The notes under the pieces are model-generated. The model searched no databases. It worked only from the letters and a program-made list of their open reading frames with translations, and was not told where the DNA came from. This document shows, in pieces, positions 21,752 through 34,422 of a stretch of DNA of 64,000 bases (within the stretch, counting starts at the first letter, position 1; each line of letters starts with the position of its first letter). The stretch is from Isoetes taiwanensis. Its lineage: Eukaryota; Streptophyta; Lycopodiopsida; Isoetales; Isoetaceae. A program made the position numbers and the translations under genes. The DNA lies in NCBI GenBank assembly GCA_021234155.1, contig JAJEKV010000013.1:13807877-13871876 (forward strand), given 5' to 3'.

Positions 21752-22201
21752 GGACCGCCGTATTTAGCGTCCGGGATGTGGTATTTCCGGACTTTTTTTG
21801 TGGTATTTCCGGCCACCCGTTATCAGCCACTGTAACTTCACAGTTTCAAGCCCAGAATCAACTGTTTTGGGGCATTTTTAATCAATCCGGCTCTATCTGG
21901 GCTCAAATCGCTTCCTCTCTTCATCAAACTAACATTAAAGAGGCAGACAAAGTGATTAGAAGGGTTTTTGAAGCAGTTCAAGCCGTCCACGGAGCTGCAA
22001 GAACGATCTGACCAAAGATTTCAGCTCCGCCGCGCTTGGTTTTTGGCCAGAAATACCACTTTTTGGCTGGAAATACCACCCTTTTGGCCGGAAATACCAC
22101 CTTTTTTGGCCGGAAATACCACTTGGCTGATAACGGATGTCCAGAAATACCACCAAGAAAGTCCGGAAATACCACATCCCGGACTCTAAATACGGACGTC
22201 C
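21752..22201. mobile_element. 450-bp TIR element (MITE-like) with GGTATTTCCGG subrepeats
   Basis: The ends are ~45-bp inverted repeats: left GGACCGCCGTATTTAGCGTC and right, reverse-complemented, GGACGTCCGTATTTAGAGTC, both continuing CGGGATGTGGTATTTCCGG. AAACA flanks it on both sides (21747-21751 and 22202-22206). Inside, GGAAATACCAC occurs at least five times on the right side, so the arms can form a long, branched hairpin. Directly after the right flank the left-end sequence starts again (22207-22223), as if a second copy were inserted or deleted in tandem. No coding capacity. Confidence 0.8.
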
Positions 22202-22522
22202 AAACAGGACCGCCGTATTTAGCATCAATAAACATCAATAAAACAGATTAAACACCCATCATTCATTGATTTTAGGAATGGCATACAAAATCCAGACTTA
22301 TTCTGTTAATGCTACAAGATAGAACTTTCATTTTTTTGCTATAGTTGAAGCATCATGAACTACACTAAAATCTTAAGTATCCAATATCCATTTGGTTCTT
22401 GGATTGGACCAAGTACTATCCCTTTTTTCTTCTTCAATATATGTGCAAACATTTCTTTAAATAATTTTATGCAATTGGTATATCCAACATGCTCGAGTCA
22501 TAGGGTCGAGAAAGAGAAATGT

Positions 22523-22603
22523 TCGCGGCGGCCAAGGCCGCCGCGATAAATTTCTTGTAAGATCTACTTGGCCGCCGCGATAAATTTCTTGTAAGATCTA
22601 AAA
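22523..22603. repeat. GC-rich 11-bp palindrome plus exact 34-bp tandem duplication
   Basis: TCGCGGCGGCC and GGCCGCCGCGA are exact complements around an AA (22523-22546). The right arm starts a 34-bp unit that is repeated (22536-22569 and 22570-22603) and includes GATAAATTTCTTGTAAGATC. Confidence 0.8.
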
Positions 22604-24260
22604 ATAATCCTAGATGCAAATTTTCCAAATTCGTATTGTAAATCTTCAAATATGACAATATGTACTTGCTGTCCTAGTTTTCACAGCAAAGCATGGAAGG
22701 GACATAACTCCAGAAAGAAAGATCTATTTTTTATCATATTCATTGGAAAGCTTAATGAGTAACTTAAAAAAGCACTTAGGTGCACATTTTTTCAAATTCA
22801 TGGTTTAAATGTTCAGATAAAACAAAACTTATCTGCTAGCAGAAAGAAAGCGTTCAAACAACATCAACTAGTACCTCAGTCCCCCTAGTTCCAAAATGAC
22901 ACAGGTTGCTTTTCTGCACAGGGCTAACAGTGGATGTATTTCTGCATGACATCCACACAAACCAATGAATTAAGCAAAATAGATGAAAAAAGATAGAAGC
23001 ACAAAGATCATATTCAGAACCAGGTCATTGAAATTGTACTAATCCAGAAAACAGAAAATTGTTAGTTCAAAGCTATGCTAGTCAACTAACATACAAATAG
23101 TGAGAAAGGAATTCCACACTAGTTTCAAATCACACAGCTTGCTTTCTAAGGCAAGACTAATGACATCCACATAATCCACATAAAGCACAACAAAAAAACC
23201 AGAAATTTTTGCATCAGGAGACAGAGGAAATTTGCAGCAAGGGATTTAATGTTTACAGAGGACTTTCTACAGAGGATTTAATGTTTACAGAGGATTTTGC
23301 ATAAATCGATCTTGAGAATGAACCAGAGTAGTGCAGAAGGAAGTTATATATTGCCATATATGCACTAGCTATTGGATAAGCTATGAAGGCATTTAAATTG
23401 ATGCAAATAAAAATATCTTAAACTGACACAAAAGAGCTATATATCAAGCGCATACGCACCTGGTTGAACCGGAAGCTTCTTTCCAAACCCAGATCCTCTC
23501 CTGCTTTTCTCACTAATGAGCCCCATTACTGTAGTGTTTCTCGCCTTGCCCATCCTGCCCATCCGAGTGCAGTTGTTCATGGCAGCTTTAAGAGAGGCTG
23601 GTAGATGTAGTGTAGGCACTAGACCACGAAACGGCATGCAATTACAGAGGAAACGGCGTGCAAAAAAAATTATTGGTACCTTGGATAACGCTGCCTTCAC
23701 TGCTGCTGGGATTTGAAACTTCTGAATTTATCTTTTAAAGGGTCACGGTTTTTGCAAGAGCCCAAGATCAAGAAAATATTTGACCCTATAACTTCAGATA
23801 ATTCCGGCTACTGTAATATCTGTAAGAAACAAAGGGAAGAGGAATTGGTACCATGGATTAGCCGCTTGATTTGTTCAGCATGTGCTTGCTGCCTTGCCAT
23901 GGAAACCCTGCAAAAATAATAAAAAGGATGGGCAATGCTCCTACAAATCCAGAAATTGAACAGGAGCAACTACTTCTTACCTGATCGATACTAGAAATTA
24001 GCACCAGTTGCAAAAACCGCCCAAGGAAGAGTAAGGAACACAAAAAGAAAAAAAATAAAACACATGGGCAATGCTTCCGGAATTCCAGAAATTGAAGGGA
24101 TCATTGGCTTCTTCATATCAAAGCAATTCCTGAATTCTTACCGGCCGGATGAAGAGGAAAGAATAGAAGGTTTTCCCTCGAAAAGCCCCTTCCAAAAAGC
24201 CTCCAAAAATTGCCTTGCAAAGAATTTATTACCGGTGGATCTCTGCAAAGAATTTATTCT
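22604..24260. other. Non-coding interval with one possible minus-strand first exon
   Basis: On the minus strand an ATG near 23580 opens MNNCTRMGRMGKARNTTVMG and runs to a CCAG|GTGCGTATG donor at ~23461, which would suit a first exon. No continuation was found and no family is recognised. The rest is AT-rich and repeat-poor. Confidence 0.3.
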
Positions 24261-24263
24261 GAG

Positions 24264-24330
24264 TGGAAACCCTTCCGGGGTTAAGAAGTGGAAACCCTTC
24301 TGGTTTTTATAGAAATTTGGAAGGGTTTCC
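24264..24330. repeat. Small GGAAACCCTTCC cluster
   Basis: Two forward units (24264 and 24290) and one reverse unit (24319) of the same 12-mer that fills 17697-18055. Confidence 0.75.
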
Positions 24331-24588
24331 ATTTAATTTTGTATAATAACCAAAATCGGGCGTACATAGTGTGGTCGCATTCAAACCATAAATTTCAGAA
24401 ACATGCATCTAAGTCTTTTTCTAATAAATGCTCATGCATAAAACATAGAGCTTCCTTCTTGAAGTTATGTCCTTCACATTTTCCGTTGTGAAATTGGGAC
24501 AACGATAACTTGACTTTGCTATAAGCTGAATTAATTGAGGTAAGCTTACAATCCTTATTTCTTAAATGTAGTCTATGTTAGAATTGCT

Positions 24589-24885
24589 TAAACTCACACC
24601 TCTAGTTGTAGTCCGATTAACAAAGAAGTTCATGGAAGAATGTTAAACCTCTTTATGTAATGCCTCTTACATGCTCTGCTGTGAAACTAGCACAGCCAAT
24701 GCATTTTGGCATTTTTGACATATCTAGGGCAGGAATTTGAAAACTCTATGCCTAGCATTATTTTTAGATTTTTTTGCATGCTTTCCAACGGATGCCCTTG
24801 CTATTGAAACAAAGCTTTGGTTTGTAAATTACGGCAGAAATTGAAAGATGGCCTTATTTCATGCAATCGCACTCTGATTCATACG
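24589..24885. repeat. Dispersed repeat family copy 2
   Basis: The partner of 17313-17635 in the same orientation, with many substitutions and small deletions. Non-coding. Confidence 0.8.
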
Positions 24886-25099
24886 TTTTGAGCTGTGAAA
24901 ATGGAGATGTAGTGAATTATTATCATTGTTGTGTTAGATCCGGGTGTAAAATATGAAGATCTAGAAGTATACCATTCTTGTGATGTGTTCTCTAGAGATC
25001 TTTGAACATTTCATCATTTTTCTCTCATGGGTGAGCAGCTCACTCTAAAATAAAAGTTGCTACGAATAGTAAATATTGAAAGGTCCATAAATATAGTAC

Positions 25100-25560
25100 T
25101 TGTTGGGTGGAATATAGGATGCAATCTTCATAAAATCTAAGGGAACCTCATAAGACCTAGGGGAATCTTAGGGAATCTCATAAAATCTGATGGAATGTAA
25201 GGCAACCTTAGAGAATCTAAGGATGTCTTTATTGAATCTAAGGGAATCTAATGGACTTTTCATGGAATCTAAAGGAATATCACAAAATGTAAGAGAATCT
25301 AAGAGAATCTAATGAAATCTCATAAAATTTAAGAGAATTTAAGTTCTAAAATGAGCTTTGACCAGAGAATAAGCATGTAATTGCTAAGAATATCACAAAA
25401 TGTAAGAGAATCTAAGAGAATCTAATGAAATCTCATAAAATTTAAGAGAATTTAAGTTCTAAAATGAGCTTTGACCAGAGAATAAGCATGTAATTGCTAA
25501 GAATAGTAGCTTTTGAAAAATTCCTAAAAATGGAATCTAAGGGAATCTGATAAAATCTAA
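25100..25560. repeat. AATCTAAGGGAATCT-rich tract with an exact 113-bp duplication
   Basis: Degenerate short units of the form AATCTAAGGGAATCTCATAA fill the tract. Within it 25276-25388 is repeated without a visible difference at 25389-25501, so that step is recent. No coding potential. Confidence 0.8.
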
Positions 25561-26089
25561 GGGAGAATCTTTATAACTCTTAGAAACCTAGAACATAGAC
25601 AAACTGGAACATGCACACACTAGAACATGCACCGTAAGATCGATTAAAAAACTTGTATATGTATATTTATATAGAGAAAATGAGTACAAAAAGTTTGAGA
25701 ATGCAAATAATATAGGTATGCATTCTCTTGGTCCGAAAATATATCAAAGATTATAGTTCAGAATTCAGAAATATCCCATAAAGTTATCATTTTCGCCCTA
25801 ACCCTCTAGAGATCGAGCAGAAAGAACAATATAGACAATTGCATGTCTGGAATTTAGCTGTATTGAATCGCCCGGTATGATCTACAGCTTCACAAATCAG
25901 AGTTCTTCTGAAGTCGAAATTTTGGATGCATGAGCAGTCGCATCGGCATTGATCTCCATGGTATGTCATCGAATTGGCCCCGAATTGGTCAAGCCACATA
26001 GAATTAATCATAAGATTAATTCGATCCCATTTTAGCTTCTTCTGTCCCACCATGATGTTACCTGAAAAACCAAAGAAGAGATGTGTAAG
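25561..26089. other. Non-coding, possible LINE 3' flank
   Basis: A minus-strand open frame at 25787-26053 is Cys-rich but follows the LINE stop codon directly and shows no known domain. It is best read as LINE 3' UTR or flank. Confidence 0.35.
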
Positions 26090-29000
26090 TTAGTTAAATA
26101 CCTCATTAATCCATTTGATATCAAATTTCGACTGTTCAATGACAGCCTTAGGCCAAACAATCTCCTCATTGAAGATGAGAGTGTTTCTCACTTTCCACAT
26201 TCTCCAGAGGAGAATATATATTCTTAAATCTCTGGGATTATGGGAAAACAATATATCAACCAAGGCAGCAAAAAGATCTGGGATATTGAATTCAGTAGCT
26301 GCCAGCTCTAGAACCCATTTTGACCAAAGGCATTTCTTAAAAAGATGATCTTCATCTTCAGGCTCCTGCAAACATCTCTCACACAAATTAGAAGAAGCCA
26401 TATTTAATCTAAACTCTCTTGGAATTAGTGGCCAGAGCTTTGTGCCAGAGCTGCCAGATAAAAGATTTGATCTTAGGATTGATTGGGGAATTTCACATGA
26501 ATCTCAAACTAGCAGAACACCTGTCAACTGAAATATCCCACTTAGTGTGTAAAGAGAGGGTATAACTTCTTGTTAGAAACTTGTAGATCAGGCTGACTTT
26601 ATAGCAGTTTTTCCCTTTGTGATGCCATTGGATATCTTCATTATGCCCAATACCCTGACTTAAGCACACCTTGATAGCATTATATAATCTTTAATTCTCT
26701 TCATTCAAATCAGCTAGCACAGAATCATGAAATTCAATGTAACCAAAATCATTAAAAAGGTGAGAAATATGAGTAAATACCCCTATCTGACCATTTTCTA
26801 CATTGAGAAGGAAAATTCATGGCTAAGCACATGTTGGGATTATTTAAAATCAGAGAAGGGTTCCAAAAAATAGATTGGTCTTTGGAACCTTAAAATCAAA
26901 GAAAAGACTATCAGGCAACTGCATCTTGACATTCCTCCAGCCAAAAGGCTTGCATCTAGATAAATAGTACCTAACAATGCAAGACACAGGATGATTGATC
27001 TTGTTAAAACCAGCCCTGTAAATATATTTAGCTGCCAAGGCCATACTCTGCTTCTCAATGTCAATAATTCCCAAGCTACCATTTTTCTTCTTCTTCATAC
27101 ATTCTTTCATAGCCACAGGAATCCAAGTTCTACTAGTTCCCCCACTAGCAATAAACCTACCAAGAATGCTTTGGAGTTTGGAAGTGACTTTCTTGGGGGC
27201 TAAAAGAATTGAGGATTGATAAACATGAGAAAAAGAAATGACTGAGTTAGCCAAAATAGCCCTGCCATTCTTGGAAAAAAATTTGCTATTGATCAGATCA
27301 GCTTTCCTATTGAATTTATCAATAATATCCCCCCACAACTCACTCGCATTACTTCTCAAAGCAAAAGGAATGCCTAAAATTTTAGATTTAATAATAGAGG
27401 AGATATACTCACAGCCGAGATTTTGAGCAGAATTCTGCCCTGTTACCTGATTGAATGCTATCAATCTTGACTTGGTAGGGTTAATCTTACATCCAGATGT
27501 ATTGCCAAAATCTTGAAGCAGCTCATGAGTGTTGATGATTGAAGCCTCCTCCATCTTGATAAATAGAAAGGTGTCATCTGCAAAATGAGCATTAAGAAAT
27601 ACCTGTTTGTCTGGTAGCTTCAGGCCTTTAATTCTGCCATCATTTTTAGATTTCTTGAGAGCACTACTTAAGGCTTCCATTACTATGAGGAAGAGGAAAG
27701 GAGCCAAGGGACAGCCTTGCTTCACACCCCTTTTGATCTCAAAGAATGGGCTACATTCCCCATTGATTAGAACGGAGGATCTAGAATTTTTGAGGATAGC
27801 CAAAAAGATGCTGGTAACTTCATGAGAAAATCCCATCTTGTAACAACACTTGATCAAAAATCTCCAAGAGATAGTGTCAAAAGCTTTAGTGATGTCCAAT
27901 TTAAGGAGGCCAATGTCTTGCTTAGTCTCTTTAGCCCAGTTCATAACAATACTAGCCATCACCACATTGTCCAAGATAAATCTATCTTTAAGATAGGCTG
28001 ATTGATTGTTTGAGATGACCAAGTTAAGAATCAGTTTCAACCTAGAGGCTGTAGTAGCAGAAATAATCTTGTAAATAACATTGGTGAGGGAAAATTGGCC
28101 TGTAATCAGAAAAGGTAGTTGGCTCCTCAACCTTGGGAATAAGGGTAATGAGACTAGTATTAATTCTGCAATCCAAGGACCTGAGCATCAGAAACTCATT
28201 ACACAGATTAGTAATATCAGAGCCAATAATACCCCAAGTTTTTTTGAAAAATTCAGCAGGTAGGCCATCAGGCTCTAGGGTCTTGCCATTTTCCATACCT
28301 GAGACACTTTTGAAAAGTTCCTCATTGGTAAAGGGAGCTTTCAATGTGTCATTGTGAATATCTTGAATAACACTCTGCATATGGATAAAATTGTCCATTT
28401 CAACTTCAGAAGAGTCATGGTTAGTACCCATAATCTTAATAAAATGATTGGAGGCAGCTTCTTTAAGATCTATGTCCTCAGAAAGAGTCATACCATCAGC
28501 TTGGATGCTATATATGTGATTTCTTCTGGTTTTACTTTTAGCCTTGATAAAGAAATATTTAGAGTTGCACCTTTCATCCTCTTTAAGCTCCCTTATTTTG
28601 GCTTTAAGTTGCCATCCCTTAGCTATCTTGATTTTCTCCTTCTCAATCTTAATTTTGATCTCCTCTTGCTGATCAGAGGGGGAGGATTGAAACTCAGCTC
28701 TTAAATCATCCAAATATTGCTTACTTTGAGAGTAGATCTGCTTATCCCAAATCTTGAGCCAGTTCTTAATACTCTTAGAGGTCTGAACCCACCAATTCAT
28801 CCATCCCAGCTGATTACTAGGTTTAGGAATTTTGCTATAGATATGCTCAAAGTCTTTAAGAAAGCTATCATGCTGGAGCAGGGAAACATTCATCTTAAAG
28901 AAGGAGTTTCTCTTAATGCCTTGAAGATTACCATTAATTTGAAGGAGCTGGGGGAAATGATCATTGGAAACTCTATCACAGCTATGCCAGAAGTTCTCAC

Positions 29001-29632
29001 TTACATAGAATCTATCATGAAGACAAAGAATAGGATCATCAACTCTATGATTGGACCAGCTAAAAGAATTAGGCTGAGTTCTAGCAAGCTTGAGGTCATG
29101 ACTGAACAAAAGGTGACTCCAGGAGTTGGCCTCTTGATTGGTGAGAGGTCTGAAGTTGTACTCCTCATGAAATCGTGAGTGACCATATTAAAGTCACCAG
29201 CCATGATGCAATTCTCATAAGGAATTCTGTCCAGACTGTTCCTAATACAGTTCCACAAAGAACTCCTTTCTCTAGGATGGTGCTGGGCATAAATGTTAAC
29301 AAAGGCAAATTTCTTAAAATTAATATCTCCATGAAGAATCTGCCATCTGCCGCAATTAGCATTCATCATCTGAATATTAGAAATATTTAGGCTATCTCTC
29401 CAAGCTATAAAATCCCTGCAGAAGAGTTATTAGCTCTAATAGCCCATACTTTAAAATTAGAAGGCAAAGAATAAGAAATAAGTTTTTCAAAGTCATCATC
29501 ATGAAGCTTGTGTTCCTGAAAGAAAAACATGTTAGCTTTTATAGAAGAAAGACAAACCTTTAATCTATCCCTTTTCACATTAGAATTAATGCCTTGGAGA
29601 TTCCAAGACACACATCTAAGGTTAATATCCAT
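26090..29632 (-). pseudogene. LINE ORF2: endonuclease / reverse transcriptase (broken)
   Basis: ATG at 29632 (MDINLRCVSWNLQGIN) opens an AP-type endonuclease: QEHKL, then MAGDFNMV, then NDHFP where SDH is usual. A linker leads to the RT, with IISATTASRLKLIL, LLKLDITKAFDTISW, GVKQGCPLAPFLF and the catalytic HFADDTFLF. The C-terminal zinc motif (CERCLQEPEDEDHLFKKC) and a WRMWKVRNTLIF segment end the protein at 26090. At least four frame breaks occur (near 29405, 29100, 28090 and 26850, with disrupted sequence at 26400-26850). ORF2 begins inside the last codons of ORF1, as in other plant L1 elements. Confidence 0.88.
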
Positions 29633-29683
29633 AAAAATTAGTTTTTTTAGAGATCCTTGAGCTTCTTCTAGATGGCTCGGGGG

Positions 29684-30376
29684 CATGGAAAAAATTAGAG
29701 GCTATTAATAGCCAAATGGCGATTTTTTAGGGGGTCTAGCCAATTTTTGCGGCGAATTTTATGAAGGGGGATTTCATCTAAAAAAATAAAAAATAGCCAT
29801 AGTTAAAACAAGTACTACATTATTTTTTTAGGATTCGCCAAACTATTTTCCCCCTTTTCCTTAAAGAAAAAAGGATGGTGATATAGTTTTTTAAACTATG
29901 AATTTTTAATACATATACCATATATGCATCTTCAAAAAGGAAATATAAGAGAGGGCCAATATTCCTCTAGATGCTCGAGTTAGTTGCATTGCAATTTGAT
30001 CACCATATCTAGAAGGTGTTATTGCATTGAATGTAGTTCAAACTATGGATATTATAAGCTATGTTGTGAGCTTATGTTACAAGTGTTTTAATATTATTGT
30101 ATGTTTATTGATTGTTGATTATTATTTTTAATTGTAGTACAATATATCTAAAGCTACAAAATTTAAGTTACGTTTTTTGCTTTTTCCAGTTAGAAAAAAA
30201 TAGCCAAGTGAAAATTTATAGTACATAATTCAAAAGTTTTGCCAAGTTCAAATATATATAAATGCAATAATAATAATAACTTTAGCCAAATGTATATCAT
30301 AAAATACTATAAAATTTTGAAAAATAGCCAAACCATTTTTTATGAAAAAATATATAGTATGCTTAATTTTTTCCCT
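29684..30376. mobile_element. Non-autonomous Mutator-like element, 693 bp, in the LINE
   Basis: A 9-bp direct repeat GCTCGGGGG (29675-29683 and 30377-30385) flanks the segment. The ends are inverted: left CATGGAAAAAATTAGAGGC, right reverse-complemented AGGGAAAAAATTAAGCA. Removing it makes ORF1 continuous to its natural end overlapping ORF2. The interior is AT-rich and non-coding, with AGCCAAATGGC near the left end, as in the element at 36192. Confidence 0.75.
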
Positions 30377-30385
30377 GCTCGGGGG

Positions 30386-32699
<2,314 letters not shown>

Positions 32700-33142
32700 T
32701 TCTGGGGCCTAAACAGAGTTCTTGACAAGAACGGAGGCCGAGAATACAGCAACACAACTTAAGAACCTGAGGCCCAGATTCTAGCACCAGCAGGTGCTCC
32801 AAGAAACTGTGGTTTCTCACTACCGTTTCAAGAAAGCCTGTGGAATTGAGCCTTCGAATGAGACGTTTTCCCTCCTCTGAGAAGGAAATCACACTCAAGA
32901 TGTCTGTTTCTCGGCAAGATCAAAATTTGAAGAATCCTACTGTGCTTCTACTGCTTCTAGCCTATGCTACCCACACTCTAATGATCAAATTGGCCTGAGG
33001 TGACAGATTAGTGCCAGGGATCAAGCTCTAGAGAATAGCAAAGGTGGCCTCTGCCTCATCCATCGAGCACCCCGGCCCTATTCCCGAGGCGCCAGGTCGA
33101 GCGCCTAGTCACCATTTTCCCCCGCCGTAGTTTGTGTTCCAT

Positions 33143-33703
33143 CTAACCCTTCGATGAGGACGGAGGCTTATCGGGTTGCTCGCCCCGAATGACGACTCCT
33201 TTGGCGGGAGTCGTCTTCAGCTTCCTTTTAGTGTCCTTGGGTAGCGCAGGGGCTTTTCCCTTCTCTGCCCTCAGCTTCTCGCGCTCCTCCCCTCGCCTTC
33301 TCTTCTCCTCCTTCTTCTGCTTCTTTTCTTCCTTCCTCTTGCGTCGCTCCTCCTTCTCCCTGTGGCGCTCTTCCTTCGACTTCCTTTCTCCTGCTTCGTC
33401 GCCCTCCCGCTTCCTCTTCTTTTCCTTTTTCGCCAGCTTGTCGAGCTCCCTCTGCAGCTCCCTACTCAATATCTCTACAGCTTCTTCTTCTGTAACTTCT
33501 TCACCCCCCTCCTCAAGGTCTTGGGGCCGATCCGCCTCCTGGCGCTCAGGGGCCTCCTCTTGGGCATCTGGGTTGGGCCGAACCTCCTGTTCTCGCTCGG
33601 CTCACTCCTGAGCCTGTCGGGCCTTCTGTTGAGCGGCCCACTCTTGGGCGCTCACATGACCAGGGGGCACTGTAACTCGGGCAGTTTGTTTGGTGCGGGC
33701 CAT
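33143..33703 (-). pseudogene. Locus B ORF: exact histone H3 tail mimic ARTKQTAR plus charged coiled coil; one in-frame stop
   Basis: The ATG at 33703 opens MARTKQTARVTVPPGHVSAQ. Residues 2-9 are identical to the first eight residues of histone H3, including Lys4 and the flanking Arg/Thr sites read by chromatin proteins, but what follows is not H3. The frame is interrupted once by TGA (33604-33602) and then stays open for 152 more codons to 33143: a Glu/Gln-rich stretch, a strongly basic/acidic coiled coil (KKEKKRKREGDEAGERKSKE), and a tail with KAPALPKDTKRKLKTTPAKG. A TATA box and CTCATTTG element sit ~105 and ~75 nt upstream; two palindromes, a PBS and a 1592-bp LTR lie further upstream. A retroelement protein that mimics the H3 tail is the simplest reading; it may be the N-terminal part of the H3-like protein at locus A. 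Confidence 0.75.
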
Positions 33704-33803
33704 GTCTTGGTTTGAAGCAATCTGAGCTCGGGCGCCTAAAAATCGTTTTCGGGGGCGAGCTGTTCTCCGAAGGCGCTGAGGACAAATGAGGAACCCTAAT
33801 TTT

Positions 33804-33812
33804 CTATTTATA
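33804..33812 (-). promoter_or_regulatory. TATA box (TATAAATAG) of the locus B ORF
   Basis: CCTATAAATAG on the minus strand lies ~105 nt before the ATG at 33703 and is followed by CTCATTTG, matching the locus A promoter in order and spacing. Confidence 0.6.
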
Positions 33813-33921
33813 GGTAGGGGTAATTTAGGGTTTGGACCTGCAATTCTATATTGGGCCAATCTATAGGGTATTAGTGAAGATATGAGGAGTACATTAGGTT
33901 TGTTTAGCCAAAAAGCATCCA

Positions 33922-34206
33922 CCACTCACACAGTGCGCCAGGATCAAATCGGATTCCAAACGGATTTGGTCTGGGCGCACTCTATGAGGGGTCACCTCTT
34001 TTTGGATCCAATTCTCAACTTACAAAGGGTTTCTTAGTGCTGTAACATGCAAAACTAGCTAAAATCAAAGAAATAAGCTGAACTACACCATTAGTTTAGC
34101 TAAATTATGCATCTAACTAGGTCAACATGGGTCCACCACTCACACAGTGCGCCAGGATCAAATCGGATCCCAAACGGATTTGGTCTGGGTGCACTCTGTG
34201 AGGGGT
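33922..34206. repeat. Two ~71-bp palindromes of the locus A family (locus B)
   Basis: Units at 33922-33992 and 34136-34206 (214 bp apart) match the three at 7.8-8.3 kb: left arm CCACTCACACAGTGCGCCAG, GATCAAATCGGATTC or GGATCC before the centre, right arm GGTCTGGGCGCACTCTATGA. Differences cluster at the centre (CCAAACGG instead of GCAAACGG). They lie between the PBS and the TATA box of the histone-tail ORF. Confidence 0.9.
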
Positions 34207-34409
34207 CACTTCTTTTTGGCCATTTTAGGTTGGGTTTCTGCTAAAACTTATTACTAACTTAGCATTAACCTATTTACTACACTAGAAATTGGAAAAAAAT
34301 TTCCAATTTTTCGAGGTTCCTGCTTGGGTGGCTATTTCCCAAGACTTGAGTCTACTGTTAGTCCTATGGGAAAAATGGTCAATGCTCGATCTTGATCTGC
34401 CAAGATCAT

Positions 34410-34421
34410 GCTCTGATACCA
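34410..34421 (-). promoter_or_regulatory. Primer-binding site TGGTATCAGAGC (locus B element)
   Basis: On the minus strand TGGTATCAGAGC follows the LTR end with a one-base spacer, exactly as in the gypsy element at 10457. It identifies the adjoining unit as an LTR retroelement in minus orientation. Confidence 0.85.
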
Positions 34422-34422
34422 C

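Noticed and set aside
25787-26053. Cys-rich secreted protein
   Set aside because: It lies in the LINE 3' flank, has no signal peptide and no ordered Cys spacing.
33143-33703. Ordinary histone H3 gene
   Set aside because: Identity stops after ARTKQTAR; no KSTGGKAPRK or histone fold follows.
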